In this document: positions 7,739-16,168 of the stretch, in pieces
Position numbering within the stretch: position 1 is the first letter of the stretch
Layout of the letters: each line of letters begins with the position of its first letter
Assembly: GCA_905479615.1 (NCBI GenBank)
Contig: CAJQNH010000091.1
Location: 1 to 27,929 of the forward strand
Source: an uncultured Eudoraea sp.
GTDB taxonomy: Bacteria; Bacteroidota; Bacteroidia; Flavobacteriales; Flavobacteriaceae
Reading direction: 5' to 3'
Length of the DNA: 27,929 bases
Translations under genes and position numbers: made by a program
Notes under the pieces: generated by a model
Seen by the model: the letters and a program-made list of their open reading frames with translations, nothing else
Databases searched by the model: none
Told to the model about the DNA's origin: nothing

Positions 7739-8213
7739 AAGGATTTTCTATTCAATTTTGGTTTTATTGATTTTGGCATGTAATGATAAGCTGACTCATT
7801 CGGAATTTCAGTCAAATCCTGGCGGGATATGGACTAAAGGAGACATTAAGGAATTTAGTTTCACAGAAAACGACACCATTAGCGCGAATGATATATTTAT
7901 TTCCATAAGGAATGATGAATCTTTCCCTTACAGTAATCTATTTTTAATAGCAGATTTAAAATACCCAAATGGCGATATCCAAAGGGATACCCTGGAGTAT
8001 GAAATGGCTATGCCGGATGGTAAATGGCTGGGAAAAGGATATGGAAGTATTAAAGAAAATAAACTTTGGTATAAGGAAAACATCATTTTTACCGTTAAGG
8101 GCGTATATACTTTACAAATTTCCCATGCTATGCGTAAAAATGGCAAAGCAGATGGGATCATGGAACTAGAAGGCATCACTGATGTTGGTTTCTTAATTGA
8201 AAAGCGTAAATAA
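7731..8213 (+). CDS. gldH: Gliding motility lipoprotein GldH
   Basis: A 160-residue lipoprotein needed for gliding motility in Flavobacterium, where gld mutants also lose Type IX secretion functions. The signal peptide is short (PKRIFYSILVLLILAC) with Cys17 as the lipidation site. The mature part fits GldH: NPGGIWTKGDIKEFSF, FISIRNDESFPYSNLFL and a YPNGDIQRDTLEYEMA stretch. The reading frame runs back to 7620 inside ricT, but the lipobox and coupling identify ATG 7731 as the start. That ATG overlaps the ricT stop by eight bases, and the penicillin-binding protein begins three bases after the gldH stop. The position between a PSP1 gene and a PBP1A gene is the arrangement I know from other flavobacteria. 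Confidence 0.9.
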   Translation: MPKRIFYSILVLLILACNDKLTHSEFQSNPGGIWTKGDIKEFSFTENDTISANDIFISIRNDESFPYSNLFLIADLKYPNGDIQRDTLEYEMAMPDGKWLGKGYGSIKENKLWYKENIIFTVKGVYTLQISHAMRKNGKADGIMELEGITDVGFLIEKRK

Positions 8214-8216
8214 GTT

Positions 8217-10559
8217 ATGGCAAAAGCCCGGAAAAAGAAGGTTTCTTCCAACTTTTCTAAGTTTATTAAATGGTTTTGGATTCTGTTTGCTTCAGGCCTT
8301 TTTTTGATAGTTTTAATATTTCTTTTGGCTTCCTGGGGATTCTTGGGAGAAATGCCAACCTTTGAACGACTGGAGAATCCACAGACAAACTTGGCCACCG
8401 AGATCATCTCTTCAGATGGTCAAACCCTTGGAAAGTTTTATTTAGATGATAATAGAACTCCCGTACCCTACAATGAATTGCCAGAAAACTTGGTTAATGC
8501 TCTTGTTGCAACAGAAGATGCAAGGTATTTTGAACATTCCGGAATAGATGCAAGAGGAACATTGAGAGCAATGGTATTTCTTGGAAAGCGAGGGGGCGCA
8601 AGCACAATTTCTCAACAATTATCTAAATTACTATTTACCAAAAGAATATCCGGTGGAGCAGCGGGCAGGATTATACAAAAAGTAAAGGAATGGGTAATAG
8701 CAATACGTCTGGAAAGACAATATACCAAGGAAGAGATAATTGCCTGGTATTTGAACACCTACGATTTTATTAATAATGCAGACGGAATACGCTCCGCATC
8801 AAGAATTTATTTTGGAAAAGAACCCATAGAGTTAAAGACTGAAGAATCTGCTGTGCTGGTTGGGATGTTAAAAAATTCTTCGCTCTATAATCCTATCAGA
8901 AGAGAAGAATTAGTATTGAATCGACGTAACACCGTATTGGGTCAAATGGCCAAATATGAATTTATTACGGACAAGGAAAAAGATTCACTACAGGCCTTAA
9001 AAATGGACATAAATTTTACCCCGGAATCTCATAGGGATGGCCTCGCTACCTATTTTAGAATGTATTTGCAAAGGTTTCTTAACGATTGGATTGAAAAAAA
9101 CCCCAAACCTGCAGAAGAAGGCGAAAGAGATCGGTGGAATATTTATTTAGACGGTCTTAAAGTTTATACCACCCTTGATTATCGTATGCAGAAAAACGCT
9201 GAGGAAGCCGTGAAGGAACATATGAAAAGACTTCAAAAAGAATTTTTTCATCAAAATACTCCGGATAGAAATCCGACGGCCCCCTTTTTGGATCTGAATT
9301 CTGAAGAGACAAAAGGAATTATTGAGCGAGCCATGAGAAATTCTGAACGCTGGCGCATTATGAAAGCCAATGGTGTATCAGAGAAAGAGATCAGGACATC
9401 ATTTACGGAAAAAACCGAAATGACAGTATTTGATTGGAATAGTGACATCCAGGAGAAGGACACTATTATGACTCCATTAGATTCCATAAGATACTATAAA
9501 ACCTTTTTAAGGGCTGCAATGATGTCGATGGAACCACAAACAGGTCATGTTAGGGCCTGGGTTGGCGGACTTAACTATAAACACTTTCAATACGACAATG
9601 TAATTCAGGGTGCAAGACAGGCCGGTTCAACCTTTAAACCATTCGTTTACGCTGCCGCGATTGATCAATTGAGATTATCACCCTGTGATTCACTTCCGGA
9701 TAGTCAGTATTGTATTGAAGCGGGTAAACACGGAAACCCGGAACCATGGTGCCCCAAAAATGCGGATGGAAAATATTCAGGAAAGATGTACACTTTAAAA
9801 CGCGGGCTTGCCAACTCAGTGAATTCGGTTACCGCCCAGTTAATTGACAGAGTAGGACCTAAACCTGTTGTAGCAATTGTAAAAGACCTTGGCTTAACCG
9901 GAGAAATTCTTGAAGTTCCTTCAATTGCTCTAGGAACACCTGATTTTAATGTATATGAAATGGTGGGTGCGTATGGTGCTTTCGTAAATCAGGGTGTTTA
10001 TGTAAAACCGGTCATGGTTACCCGAATAGAAGATAAGAATGGTACAGTTCTCTTTGAATACGTTCCTGAAACAAAAGACGTGCTGAGTAAAGAGGTAGCT
10101 TATGCAATGGTTAATTTAATGGAAGGTGTAACAGGAGGTGGCTCAGGAACCAGACTACGGCATTCTGGCAGTAAAGACCAAACGGTATATAAAGAAATAA
10201 TCACCGGTTATCCTTATGAATTCACAAATCCGATTGCAGGTAAAACAGGAACAACACAGAACCAAAGTGACGGATGGTTTATGGGAATGGTTCCTAATCT
10301 GGTTACAGGTGTATGGGTTGGAGGTGAAGACAGAGCGACACATTTTAAGACCATAAATTATGGTCAGGGTGCTTCAATGGCATTACCTATATGGGCTTTA
10401 TATATGAAAAGTAATTATGCAAATGAGGAATTAGGAATCTCTATGGATGAATTTCCAATACCGGAGGATCTTACTATCAACATTGATTGTAATAAAGAAA
10501 ATGAAGAAGCCCCAATAAAAGATAATCTTGAAGATGACCTTGATGATTTTGATTTTTAG
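8217..10559 (+). CDS. mrcA: Bifunctional peptidoglycan synthase, penicillin-binding protein 1A
   Basis: Polymerises lipid II into glycan strands and cross-links them in the periplasm (class A PBP, 780 residues). Basic N-terminus, then one membrane helix at about 20-42. The GT51 glycosyltransferase domain has ATEDARYFEHSGID with catalytic Glu100, then GGASTISQQLSKLL. The transpeptidase domain has STFK (Ser471, Lys474), SVN in LANSVNSVTAQL, and KTGT (676-679). The acidic tail ends DDLDDFDF. All catalytic motifs are intact. Its ATG lies three bases after the gldH stop, so it is translated from the ricT-gldH transcript, and the operon ends at the terminator at 10598. The symbol follows E. coli usage; E. 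coli mrcA and mrcB cannot be told apart in this group. Confidence 0.93.
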   Translation: MAKARKKKVSSNFSKFIKWFWILFASGLFLIVLIFLLASWGFLGEMPTFERLENPQTNLATEIISSDGQTLGKFYLDDNRTPVPYNELPENLVNALVATEDARYFEHSGIDARGTLRAMVFLGKRGGASTISQQLSKLLFTKRISGGAAGRIIQKVKEWVIAIRLERQYTKEEIIAWYLNTYDFINNADGIRSASRIYFGKEPIELKTEESAVLVGMLKNSSLYNPIRREELVLNRRNTVLGQMAKYEFITDKEKDSLQALKMDINFTPESHRDGLATYFRMYLQRFLNDWIEKNPKPAEEGERDRWNIYLDGLKVYTTLDYRMQKNAEEAVKEHMKRLQKEFFHQNTPDRNPTAPFLDLNSEETKGIIERAMRNSERWRIMKANGVSEKEIRTSFTEKTEMTVFDWNSDIQEKDTIMTPLDSIRYYKTFLRAAMMSMEPQTGHVRAWVGGLNYKHFQYDNVIQGARQAGSTFKPFVYAAAIDQLRLSPCDSLPDSQYCIEAGKHGNPEPWCPKNADGKYSGKMYTLKRGLANSVNSVTAQLIDRVGPKPVVAIVKDLGLTGEILEVPSIALGTPDFNVYEMVGAYGAFVNQGVYVKPVMVTRIEDKNGTVLFEYVPETKDVLSKEVAYAMVNLMEGVTGGGSGTRLRHSGSKDQTVYKEIITGYPYEFTNPIAGKTGTTQNQSDGWFMGMVPNLVTGVWVGGEDRATHFKTINYGQGASMALPIWALYMKSNYANEELGISMDEFPIPEDLTINIDCNKENEEAPIKDNLEDDLDDFDF

Positions 10560-10597
10560 TAAAAGTGAATAATCTTCAAGATTTAACGAAATAAACT

Positions 10598-10626
10598 AAT
10601 CCCGCTTTTTAGCGGGATTTTTTTAT
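10598..10626 (+). terminator. Terminator of the ricT-gldH-PBP1A operon
   Basis: AATCCCGC (10598-10605) pairs with GCGGGATT (10612-10619) around a six-base loop, followed by a run of T. It stands 38 bases after the PBP stop codon. Confidence 0.9.
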
Positions 10627-10686
10627 TAAAAAATGTATTTTAGTAGCAATAGGCAATAGCGTTTTTAATTAGCTAATTTAGTACTT

Positions 10687-11388
10687 ATGATACGTAAAAC
10701 AGTGACCAATGTACAGGAAGCATTACGAGGAGTAGAAGATGGGATGACCTTTATGCTTGGAGGTTTTGGCCTTTGTGGGATACCTGAAAACGCAATTTCG
10801 GAACTAGTTCGTCTTGGAATTAAAGATATTACCTGTATTAGTAATAATGCAGGGGTTGATGATTTTGGTTTGGGCTTATTACTGCAGAAACGTCAGATTA
10901 AAAAAATGATCTCCTCATATGTTGGTGAAAACGACGAATTTGAACGGCAAATGCTAAGCGGAGAATTAGATGTAGAATTAACACCTCAGGGAACCCTTGC
11001 AGAAAAGTGTAGAGCGGCACAGGCTGGTTTTCCTGCCTTCTATACCCCCGCGGGATATGGAACCGAAGTGGCAGAGGGTAAGGAAGCACGAGATTTTAAG
11101 GGTAAAATGTATGTTCTTGAGCACGCCTATGAGGCTAATTTTTCATTTGTTAAGGCCTGGAAGGGCGATGATGCCGGGAATTTGATTTTCAAAGGGACTG
11201 CACGTAATTTTAATCCATGTATGTGTGGCGCCGCTAAGATAACAGTAGCAGAAGTAGAAGAATTAGTGCCGGCAGGGGATCTTGATCCAAATGAAATACA
11301 TATCCCCGGGATATTTATACAACGAATCTTCCAGGGAGAACACTATGAAAAGAGAATAGAACAACGAACTGTGCGATCTAGGAACTAA
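10687..11388 (+). CDS. scoA: 3-oxoacid CoA-transferase, subunit A
   Basis: Alpha subunit of a succinyl-CoA:3-ketoacid CoA-transferase, which moves CoA from succinyl-CoA to acetoacetate so that ketone bodies and some amino acid breakdown products enter central metabolism. The 233 residues hold the CoA-binding motif GGFGLCGIPEN (25-35), ISNNAGVDDFG and MCGAAKITVAEVEELV near the end. Length and motifs match the separate A subunit of bacterial two-subunit enzymes. Subunit B starts 20 bases downstream on the same strand, so the two are made together. The transcript is separated from the PBP operon by a terminator. No thiolase or dehydrogenase gene is next to it. Confidence 0.93.
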   Translation: MIRKTVTNVQEALRGVEDGMTFMLGGFGLCGIPENAISELVRLGIKDITCISNNAGVDDFGLGLLLQKRQIKKMISSYVGENDEFERQMLSGELDVELTPQGTLAEKCRAAQAGFPAFYTPAGYGTEVAEGKEARDFKGKMYVLEHAYEANFSFVKAWKGDDAGNLIFKGTARNFNPCMCGAAKITVAEVEELVPAGDLDPNEIHIPGIFIQRIFQGEHYEKRIEQRTVRSRN

Positions 11389-11408
11389 TACTATTTAAGA
11401 ATCATATT

Positions 11409-12062
11409 ATGCTGGATAAAATTGGAATCGCAAAAAGAATTGCAAGGGAAGTAAAAGATGGATATTATGTCAATCTTGGAATTGGTATTCCAACCCTTGT
11501 GGCTAATTATGTCAGAGATGATATTAGCGTTGAATTTCAAAGTGAAAATGGCGTTTTAGGCATGGGTCCATTCCCTTATGAAGGTGAAGAAGATGCCGAT
11601 ATTATTAATGCGGGTAAGCAAACCATTACCACTTTACCTGGAGCTTCTTTTTTTGACTCTGCAACAAGTTTTGGAATGATTCGTGGAAAACACGTTGATC
11701 TGACTATTCTTGGAGCTATGGAAGTGGCGGAAAATGGAGATATAGCCAATTGGAAAATCCCTGGAAAAATGGTAAAGGGTATGGGTGGAGCAATGGATCT
11801 CGTTGCATCTGCAGAGAATATAATTGTAGCCATGATGCATACAAATAAAAAAGGAGAATCAAAGCTTTTAAAAAAATGTTCGCTACCGCTTACGGGTGTT
11901 GGTTGCGTAAAAAAAGTGGTTACCAATCTAGGGGTTCTGGAAGTTACCTCAAAAGGATTCCGATTGCTTGAAAGAGCTCCCGGAGTGAGTGTTGATACAA
12001 TAAAAGAGGCAACAGAGGGAACATTGCTAATTGAAGGAGATGTTCCGGAGATGACCGTTTAA
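11409..12062 (+). CDS. scoB: 3-oxoacid CoA-transferase, subunit B
   Basis: Beta subunit, 217 residues, carrying the catalytic glutamate that forms the enzyme-CoA thioester: Glu46 in the motif SENGVLGMGP. Other family blocks are NLGIGIPTLVANYV (22-35), GGAMDLV and LPLTGVGCVKKVVT. It follows subunit A with a 20-base gap. A weak A/T-rich hairpin with a T run (12093-12110) lies 30 bases after the stop and could end the transcript, though I do not rely on it. The sequence is complete with no unusual change. Confidence 0.94.
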   Translation: MLDKIGIAKRIAREVKDGYYVNLGIGIPTLVANYVRDDISVEFQSENGVLGMGPFPYEGEEDADIINAGKQTITTLPGASFFDSATSFGMIRGKHVDLTILGAMEVAENGDIANWKIPGKMVKGMGGAMDLVASAENIIVAMMHTNKKGESKLLKKCSLPLTGVGCVKKVVTNLGVLEVTSKGFRLLERAPGVSVDTIKEATEGTLLIEGDVPEMTV

Positions 12063-12108
12063 CGATCAAAATAAACGCTTTATCGATAAATCAAAAAGAG
12101 TTACTTTT

Positions 12109-12149
12109 TTCACAACAATTTAGAGATACTTCACAACAAATTTTTAGAG
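12109..12149 (+). repeat. Imperfect tandem direct repeat upstream of the 35-codon ORF
   Basis: TTCACAACAA, then A/T, then TAGAG occurs twice, at 12109-12125 and 12130-12149. The second copy has three extra A/T bases before TAGAG. The copies start 21 bases apart, two helical turns, as is common for protein-binding sites. They lie 77 bases or more before the small ORF. Confidence 0.6.
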
Positions 12150-12225
12150 GCTTGGATCACACACATTATCTTTATACTATATTTATTAAACCCCAAATCT
12201 TACTTTATTAAAATTCCAAAAAGCT

Positions 12226-12333
12226 ATGGACGCACAAATTAACCACAGACCTATTGAAGAAGAAATCCAGGTATACCGAAACGACTTTTTTAGCGGTATA
12301 GTAATGTTGACCAGAAAACTGTTTATGTTTTAA
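12226..12333 (+). CDS. Possible small protein, 35 residues, unknown
   Basis: A frame from ATG 12226 to TAA 12331-12333 encodes 35 residues: a polar acidic start (MDAQINHRPIEEEIQVY) and a hydrophobic/basic end (SGIVMLTRKLFMF) that could form an amphipathic helix. I do not recognise it. Support is contextual: it lies alone in a 351-base spacer, has an imperfect direct repeat upstream, and is followed 20 bases later by a clear terminator that separates it from the GNAT gene. TATCTTTA at 12167-12174 or TATATTTA at 12178-12185 could be a -7 box, but neither has a well-placed TTTG. It may instead be a non-coding RNA or a chance frame. Confidence 0.35.
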   Translation: MDAQINHRPIEEEIQVYRNDFFSGIVMLTRKLFMF

Positions 12334-12353
12334 TACATAATCACAAAATATTT

Positions 12354-12388
12354 AAAGGAGTAAAGCAATATGTTTTACTCCTTTTTTT
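12354..12388 (+). terminator. Terminator after the 35-codon ORF
   Basis: AAAGGAGTAAA (12354-12364) pairs perfectly with TTTACTCCTTT (12374-12384) around a nine-base loop, followed by TTTT. It lies between the small ORF and the GNAT gene. The scoB stop is 290 bases upstream, so it more likely ends a separate short transcript. Confidence 0.8.
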
Positions 12389-12413
12389 ATTTTAGAGTAT
12401 ATTTCATTCCTGT

Positions 12414-12944
12414 ATGAAACTTCATTTATCAAAATGTACTAATTCCGATTTAGATAGACTTATTTCCATTACCAGAAAGACATTTATTGATGCCTTTGCA
12501 GAGGACAATAACCCCGATGATTTTAAGGCTTATATGAAAAGGGCTTTTTCTAAAGAACAGCTTTTATTGGAAATGGCAGACCCACAGACGTCTTTTTATT
12601 TGGTTTTATGTGAAAATGAGGTTTTGGGATATTTTAAATTAAATGAAAATGAAGCGCAAAGTGATATAAAGGATGAAAATGCGATTGAATTGGAAAGGAT
12701 TTATGTTAAAAGTACATTTCAGGGAAACCAAGTTGGGCATTGGATGCTAAATCGCATTAAAGATATTGCAACCAAAAAAAAGAAGAACTACTTATGGCTA
12801 GGGGTTTGGGAGAAAAACGGCAATGCCATTAGATTCTATAAAAAGAATGGATTTATAAAATTCGGAGAACATCCCTATTATATAGGCAGCGATAAACAAA
12901 TGGATTGGCTAATGAAGCTTAATTTAGCTAACTTGGAAAAATAA
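12414..12944 (+). CDS. GNAT family N-acetyltransferase
   Basis: A 176-residue Gcn5-related acetyltransferase, expected to move an acetyl group from acetyl-CoA to an amine on an unknown substrate. The acetyl-CoA-binding motif A is IYVKSTFQGNQVGHWMLN (97-114), where the loop reads QGNQVG instead of the commoner QGxGxG; the last glycine is kept. The C-terminal block NYLWLGVWEKNGNAIRFYKK is the usual motif B with the NxxAxxFYKKxGF signature. The serine hydrolase starts 11 bases after its stop, so the two probably share a transcript. Substrate cannot be read from sequence; small-molecule and protein acetylation are both possible. Confidence 0.85.
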   Translation: MKLHLSKCTNSDLDRLISITRKTFIDAFAEDNNPDDFKAYMKRAFSKEQLLLEMADPQTSFYLVLCENEVLGYFKLNENEAQSDIKDENAIELERIYVKSTFQGNQVGHWMLNRIKDIATKKKKNYLWLGVWEKNGNAIRFYKKNGFIKFGEHPYYIGSDKQMDWLMKLNLANLEK

Positions 12945-12955
12945 TACGATAAACA

Positions 12956-14113
12956 ATGTATATAAAAACCCTTGTGCTAGCACTCTTATTGTTTTCAATA
13001 AATACAGCTATTTGCCAGCAAACCTATTATTTTCCTGAAAGAAATGCCAAATGGCAGGAAAGGCCTCCATCCACTTTTAATCTTAATGAAAAGAAACTGA
13101 ATGAAGCTGTTAATTTTGCAAAAAGTAATGAATATTCGGGTTCAAGAGATTTGCGGATTGCAATTTTAAAGGGATTTGAGCGAGAACCATTTCATCAAAT
13201 ATTAGGACCTACTAAAAAACGAGGGGGTCCGGCAGGCATTATACTGAAAAACGGCTACATTGTTCAAAAATGGGGTGATATTAAACGTGTTGACATGACC
13301 TTTAGTGTGACTAAGAGTTTTTTGTCTACCGTTGCAGGTCTCGCAGTGGATAGTCATCTAATTGAAAGTACAGACGACAAAGTTTCCTCCTATATCTGGG
13401 ACGGCATATTTGCAGGGGAACACAACAGCAAAATTAACTGGAGGCATTTACTACAACAGAATTCAGATTGGTCGGGTGAGTTGTGGGGTGGCAAGGATTG
13501 GGCAGACAGGCCCCCAAAAGAAGGAGGATTAGATGAATGGAAATTTAGAAAACTCAATGAGCCCGGCACAGTGATGGAATATAATGATGTGCGTGTAAAT
13601 GTGCTGGCTTATGCATTGACTCAAGTTTGGAGAACGCCTGTACCTGTGGTACTCAAGGAGCATATAATGGATAAAATTGGAGCTTCAACAACATGGCGTT
13701 GGTTTGGCTACGAAAACGCCTGGACAGTAGTTGATGGAATAAAAATGAAATCTGTTACAGGGGGCGGTCATTCAGGAGCGGGAATTTTTATAAACACAGA
13801 AGATATGGCCCGTTTTGGCTTACTATTTCTTAACAATGGAAAATGGAACTCACAACAGCTTCTTAGCGAGGCATGGATAAGCGAGGCAACTGCACCTTCG
13901 GCACCAAATCCAAACTATGGTTATATGTGGTGGCTAAACAACAAAGGAGATCGCCATTGGGAAGGACTTTCAGAGGACATCTACTATGCCGCCGGTTTTG
14001 GAGGGAATTTTATTGTTATTGACAAGGCTAATAACTTAGTAGTAATCACAAGATGGTTGGAACCCTCAAAGATTAGCGATTTAATGAGCCTTATTCATGA
14101 TGCAATAGATTAG
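12956..14113 (+). CDS. Secreted serine hydrolase, beta-lactamase class C fold
   Basis: A 385-residue periplasmic or secreted hydrolase with a signal peptide at 1-20 (LVLALLLFSINTAIC, then QQT). The nucleophile motif SxxK is SVTK (Ser117, Lys120). A Tyr-containing second motif appears as EYNDVRVN, in the place of YxN, and GGGHSGAG supplies the third-motif region. This fits the beta-lactamase-related family (class C lactamase, D-peptidase and esterase relatives). Real resistance activity is not implied: most such proteins are esterases or peptidases. It follows the GNAT gene by 11 bases and converges with the aminotransferase gene, with 40 bases between their stops. Confidence 0.85.
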   Translation: MYIKTLVLALLLFSINTAICQQTYYFPERNAKWQERPPSTFNLNEKKLNEAVNFAKSNEYSGSRDLRIAILKGFEREPFHQILGPTKKRGGPAGIILKNGYIVQKWGDIKRVDMTFSVTKSFLSTVAGLAVDSHLIESTDDKVSSYIWDGIFAGEHNSKINWRHLLQQNSDWSGELWGGKDWADRPPKEGGLDEWKFRKLNEPGTVMEYNDVRVNVLAYALTQVWRTPVPVVLKEHIMDKIGASTTWRWFGYENAWTVVDGIKMKSVTGGGHSGAGIFINTEDMARFGLLFLNNGKWNSQQLLSEAWISEATAPSAPNPNYGYMWWLNNKGDRHWEGLSEDIYYAAGFGGNFIVIDKANNLVVITRWLEPSKISDLMSLIHDAID

Positions 14114-14153
14114 AATACGTGTAAAGGCGGCAGATAATTAAACAAAGGATTAG

Positions 14154-15311
14154 CTAGATTGTTGTGATGATTTCAGCTGCCCTTAAAAGCGTTTCCGTGG
14201 TTTTTGCAAAACAAATCCGAATCTGTTTATTATCTACAAGATCTTTATTGAAAACGGAAATCGGGATACAGGCAATACCGGATTCTTTAACCAGTCTTTC
14301 CGCAAAAGCAATATCGCTTTCATTGCTGATTTCTGAAAAATCCAATAGTTGAAAATATGTTCCCTGAGTAGGATTAAATTTGAATCTTGAGTTTTTGATT
14401 GCAGATAAAAACAAATCACGCTTTTCCTGATAAAACGGACCTAAATCCAGGTAGTGGGCCGGTTTCTTCAGATATTCCGCCAGTGCTCGCTGGAATGGAT
14501 GGTTAACGCAAAACACATTGAATTCATGAATTTTCTGGAATTCTTTCATCAGTTCTGCCGGGGCCGCGCAATAACCCATTTTCCAACCCGTAGCATGAAA
14601 AGTTTTACCAAATGAGGCACAAACAAAGCTTCGGGATGCCAAATCCGGGTATTTTGAAGCACTCTCATGTGAGTTACTATCAAATACTATATGCTCATAA
14701 ACTTCATCACTTAACAAGATGATATTTGTGTCTTTCAGACAACTTTGAAGCATTAGCATATCAGATTTTGAAAATACCATCCCACTGGGGTTATGTGGCG
14801 TATTAATAATGACCATCCTGGTTTTGTCATTAAGATGTGCTTTAAATACATCCCAATCTATGGCATAGTCCTTTCCGGTTAATTGAATTAATACAGGAAT
14901 ACCACCATTTGATTTAATAGCTGGTTCATAACAATCATAGGCCGGTTTAAGTACTATTACCTCGTCATTTGGCCAAACCAGTGCTGAAATTGCCGTAAAA
15001 ATGGCCTGAGTAGCTCCAACTGTAATGGTTATTTCCGACTGCGGGTGATAATTAGCACCATATAAAAGCGCGATCTTTTCTGAAATAATCTCTTTAAGAG
15101 GATAGATACCACCTAAAGGAGCATATTGATTATAACCGTCTTTCATTGCTTTTGCAACCAATTGAATAAGAACAGGATCTGGTTCAAAATTGGGAAAACC
15201 CTGTGATATGTTAATTGCATTATGCTCTTTCGCAAGCCTGCTCATGGTACTAAATATAGATTCAGGCAACTTTGGCAATTTGGAGGTTATATTGTGTGCA
15301 GAAGACTTCAT
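14154..15311 (-). CDS. PLP-dependent class I aminotransferase (methionine/kynurenine type)
   Basis: A 385-residue fold-type I aminotransferase resembling E. coli YbdL (methionine aminotransferase) and kynurenine aminotransferases. Seen: ISQGFPNFEPDP near residue 36, the cofactor pocket NTPHNPSGMVF (170-180), SDEVYEHIVF (201-210), and the Schiff-base lysine Lys236 in SFGKTFHATGWK. The substrate carboxylate arginine is in QIRICFAKT near the end. The first two codons after ATG encode KSSAHNIT, without a signal, so it is cytoplasmic. It lies downstream of sdhB on the same strand but is separated from it by the sdh terminator, so it likely has its own promoter. The favoured amino acid is inferred, not shown. 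Confidence 0.88.
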   Translation of the reverse strand: MKSSAHNITSKLPKLPESIFSTMSRLAKEHNAINISQGFPNFEPDPVLIQLVAKAMKDGYNQYAPLGGIYPLKEIISEKIALLYGANYHPQSEITITVGATQAIFTAISALVWPNDEVIVLKPAYDCYEPAIKSNGGIPVLIQLTGKDYAIDWDVFKAHLNDKTRMVIINTPHNPSGMVFSKSDMLMLQSCLKDTNIILLSDEVYEHIVFDSNSHESASKYPDLASRSFVCASFGKTFHATGWKMGYCAAPAELMKEFQKIHEFNVFCVNHPFQRALAEYLKKPAHYLDLGPFYQEKRDLFLSAIKNSRFKFNPTQGTYFQLLDFSEISNESDIAFAERLVKESGIACIPISVFNKDLVDNKQIRICFAKTTETLLRAAEIITTI

Positions 15312-15364
15312 AGCATATTAGTTATGGTAAAAATAACAAAAAAGTTATGGTGATATTGAAAATA

Positions 15365-15394
15365 AAAATCCCGGATAATACTACCCGGGATTTT
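15365..15394 (-). terminator. Terminator of the sdhCAB operon
   Basis: Read on the minus strand, AAAATCCCGG (15394-15385) pairs with CCGGGATTTT (15374-15365) around a ten-base loop, then continues TATTTT. It begins 22 bases after the sdhB stop. Confidence 0.88.
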
Positions 15395-15415
15395 GGAAAT
15401 AGGCACATTTTTTTA

Positions 15416-16162
15416 TTAACCTTTTATGGAGGCACCTAGATACTCTCTATTCATTCTGGCAATATTTTCCAAAGAAATACCTTTAGGGCATTCTATCTCA
15501 CAGGCCCCTGTATTCGTGCAATTTCCAAAGCCTTCCAGATCCATCTGGCGTACCATGTTTTGCACGCGTTCTGATGCTTCTATTCGCCCTTGCGGCAATA
15601 AGGCAAACTGGGATACTTTGGCGGAAGTAAACAACATGGCGCTGGCATTTTTACAAGCTGCAACACATGCCCCACAACCAATGCAAGCTGCAGCATTAAA
15701 TGCTTTATCGGCATTCTCTTTCCGTATAGGAATGGAATTGGCATCCACCGTTCTGCCTGAAGTGTTCACAGAAATAAAACCACCTGCCTGTTGAATGCGT
15801 TCAAAAGCATTTCTATCCACAATCAAATCTTTGATTACCGGAAAGGCTTTAGCTCTAAAAGGTTCGATTACTATGGTATCCCCATCTTTAAAACTTCTCA
15901 TGTGTAGTTGACATACTGTGATAAGTCTGTCCGGACCATGTGGACGTCCATTAATTTGAAGAGAACATGTCCCGCAAATACCCTCACGGCAATCATGATC
16001 AAACTCAATAGGCACCTCGCCTTTCGAAATTAAATCCTCGTTTAATATATCCAGCATTTCCAGGAAGGACATATCGCCTTCAACACCATTCATGGTGTAG
16101 TCTACTATTTTTCCTTTTGAGGAAGCATCTTTTTGACGCCATATTTTAAGATAAATCTTCAT
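15416..16162 (-). CDS. sdhB: Succinate dehydrogenase/fumarate reductase iron-sulfur subunit
   Basis: Carries electrons from the flavin subunit to quinone through three iron-sulfur clusters, at the cytoplasmic face of the inner membrane. All cluster cysteines are present: 2Fe-2S as C58REGIC63GTC66 with Cys84; 4Fe-4S as C160IGCGACVAAC170; 3Fe-4S as C215TNTGAC221EIEC225. Length 248 is typical for the Bacteroidota type. It starts six bases after the sdhA stop and is last in sdhC-sdhA-sdhB. The family also includes fumarate reductases; direction cannot be read from sequence, but succinate oxidation is expected in an aerobic flavobacterium. Confidence 0.96.
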   Translation of the reverse strand: MKIYLKIWRQKDASSKGKIVDYTMNGVEGDMSFLEMLDILNEDLISKGEVPIEFDHDCREGICGTCSLQINGRPHGPDRLITVCQLHMRSFKDGDTIVIEPFRAKAFPVIKDLIVDRNAFERIQQAGGFISVNTSGRTVDANSIPIRKENADKAFNAAACIGCGACVAACKNASAMLFTSAKVSQFALLPQGRIEASERVQNMVRQMDLEGFGNCTNTGACEIECPKGISLENIARMNREYLGASIKG

Positions 16163-16168
16163 AGCTTA

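Noticed and set aside
7928..8407. 159-codon minus-strand ORF opposite gldH and the start of the PBP gene
   Set aside because: It crosses two well-supported genes on the other strand, has no recognisable domain and is rich in residues expected from antisense reading.
11576..11926. 116-codon minus-strand ORF opposite scoB
   Set aside because: scoB is complete with its catalytic glutamate; no family likeness for the antisense frame.
12956..14113. True beta-lactamase (antibiotic resistance gene)
   Set aside because: The SxxK fold is shared by many esterases and peptidases; no resistance context or lactamase-specific motif set is present.
15426..15794. 122-codon plus-strand ORF opposite sdhB
   Set aside because: The sdhB frame carries every cluster cysteine, so the opposite frame is a shadow.
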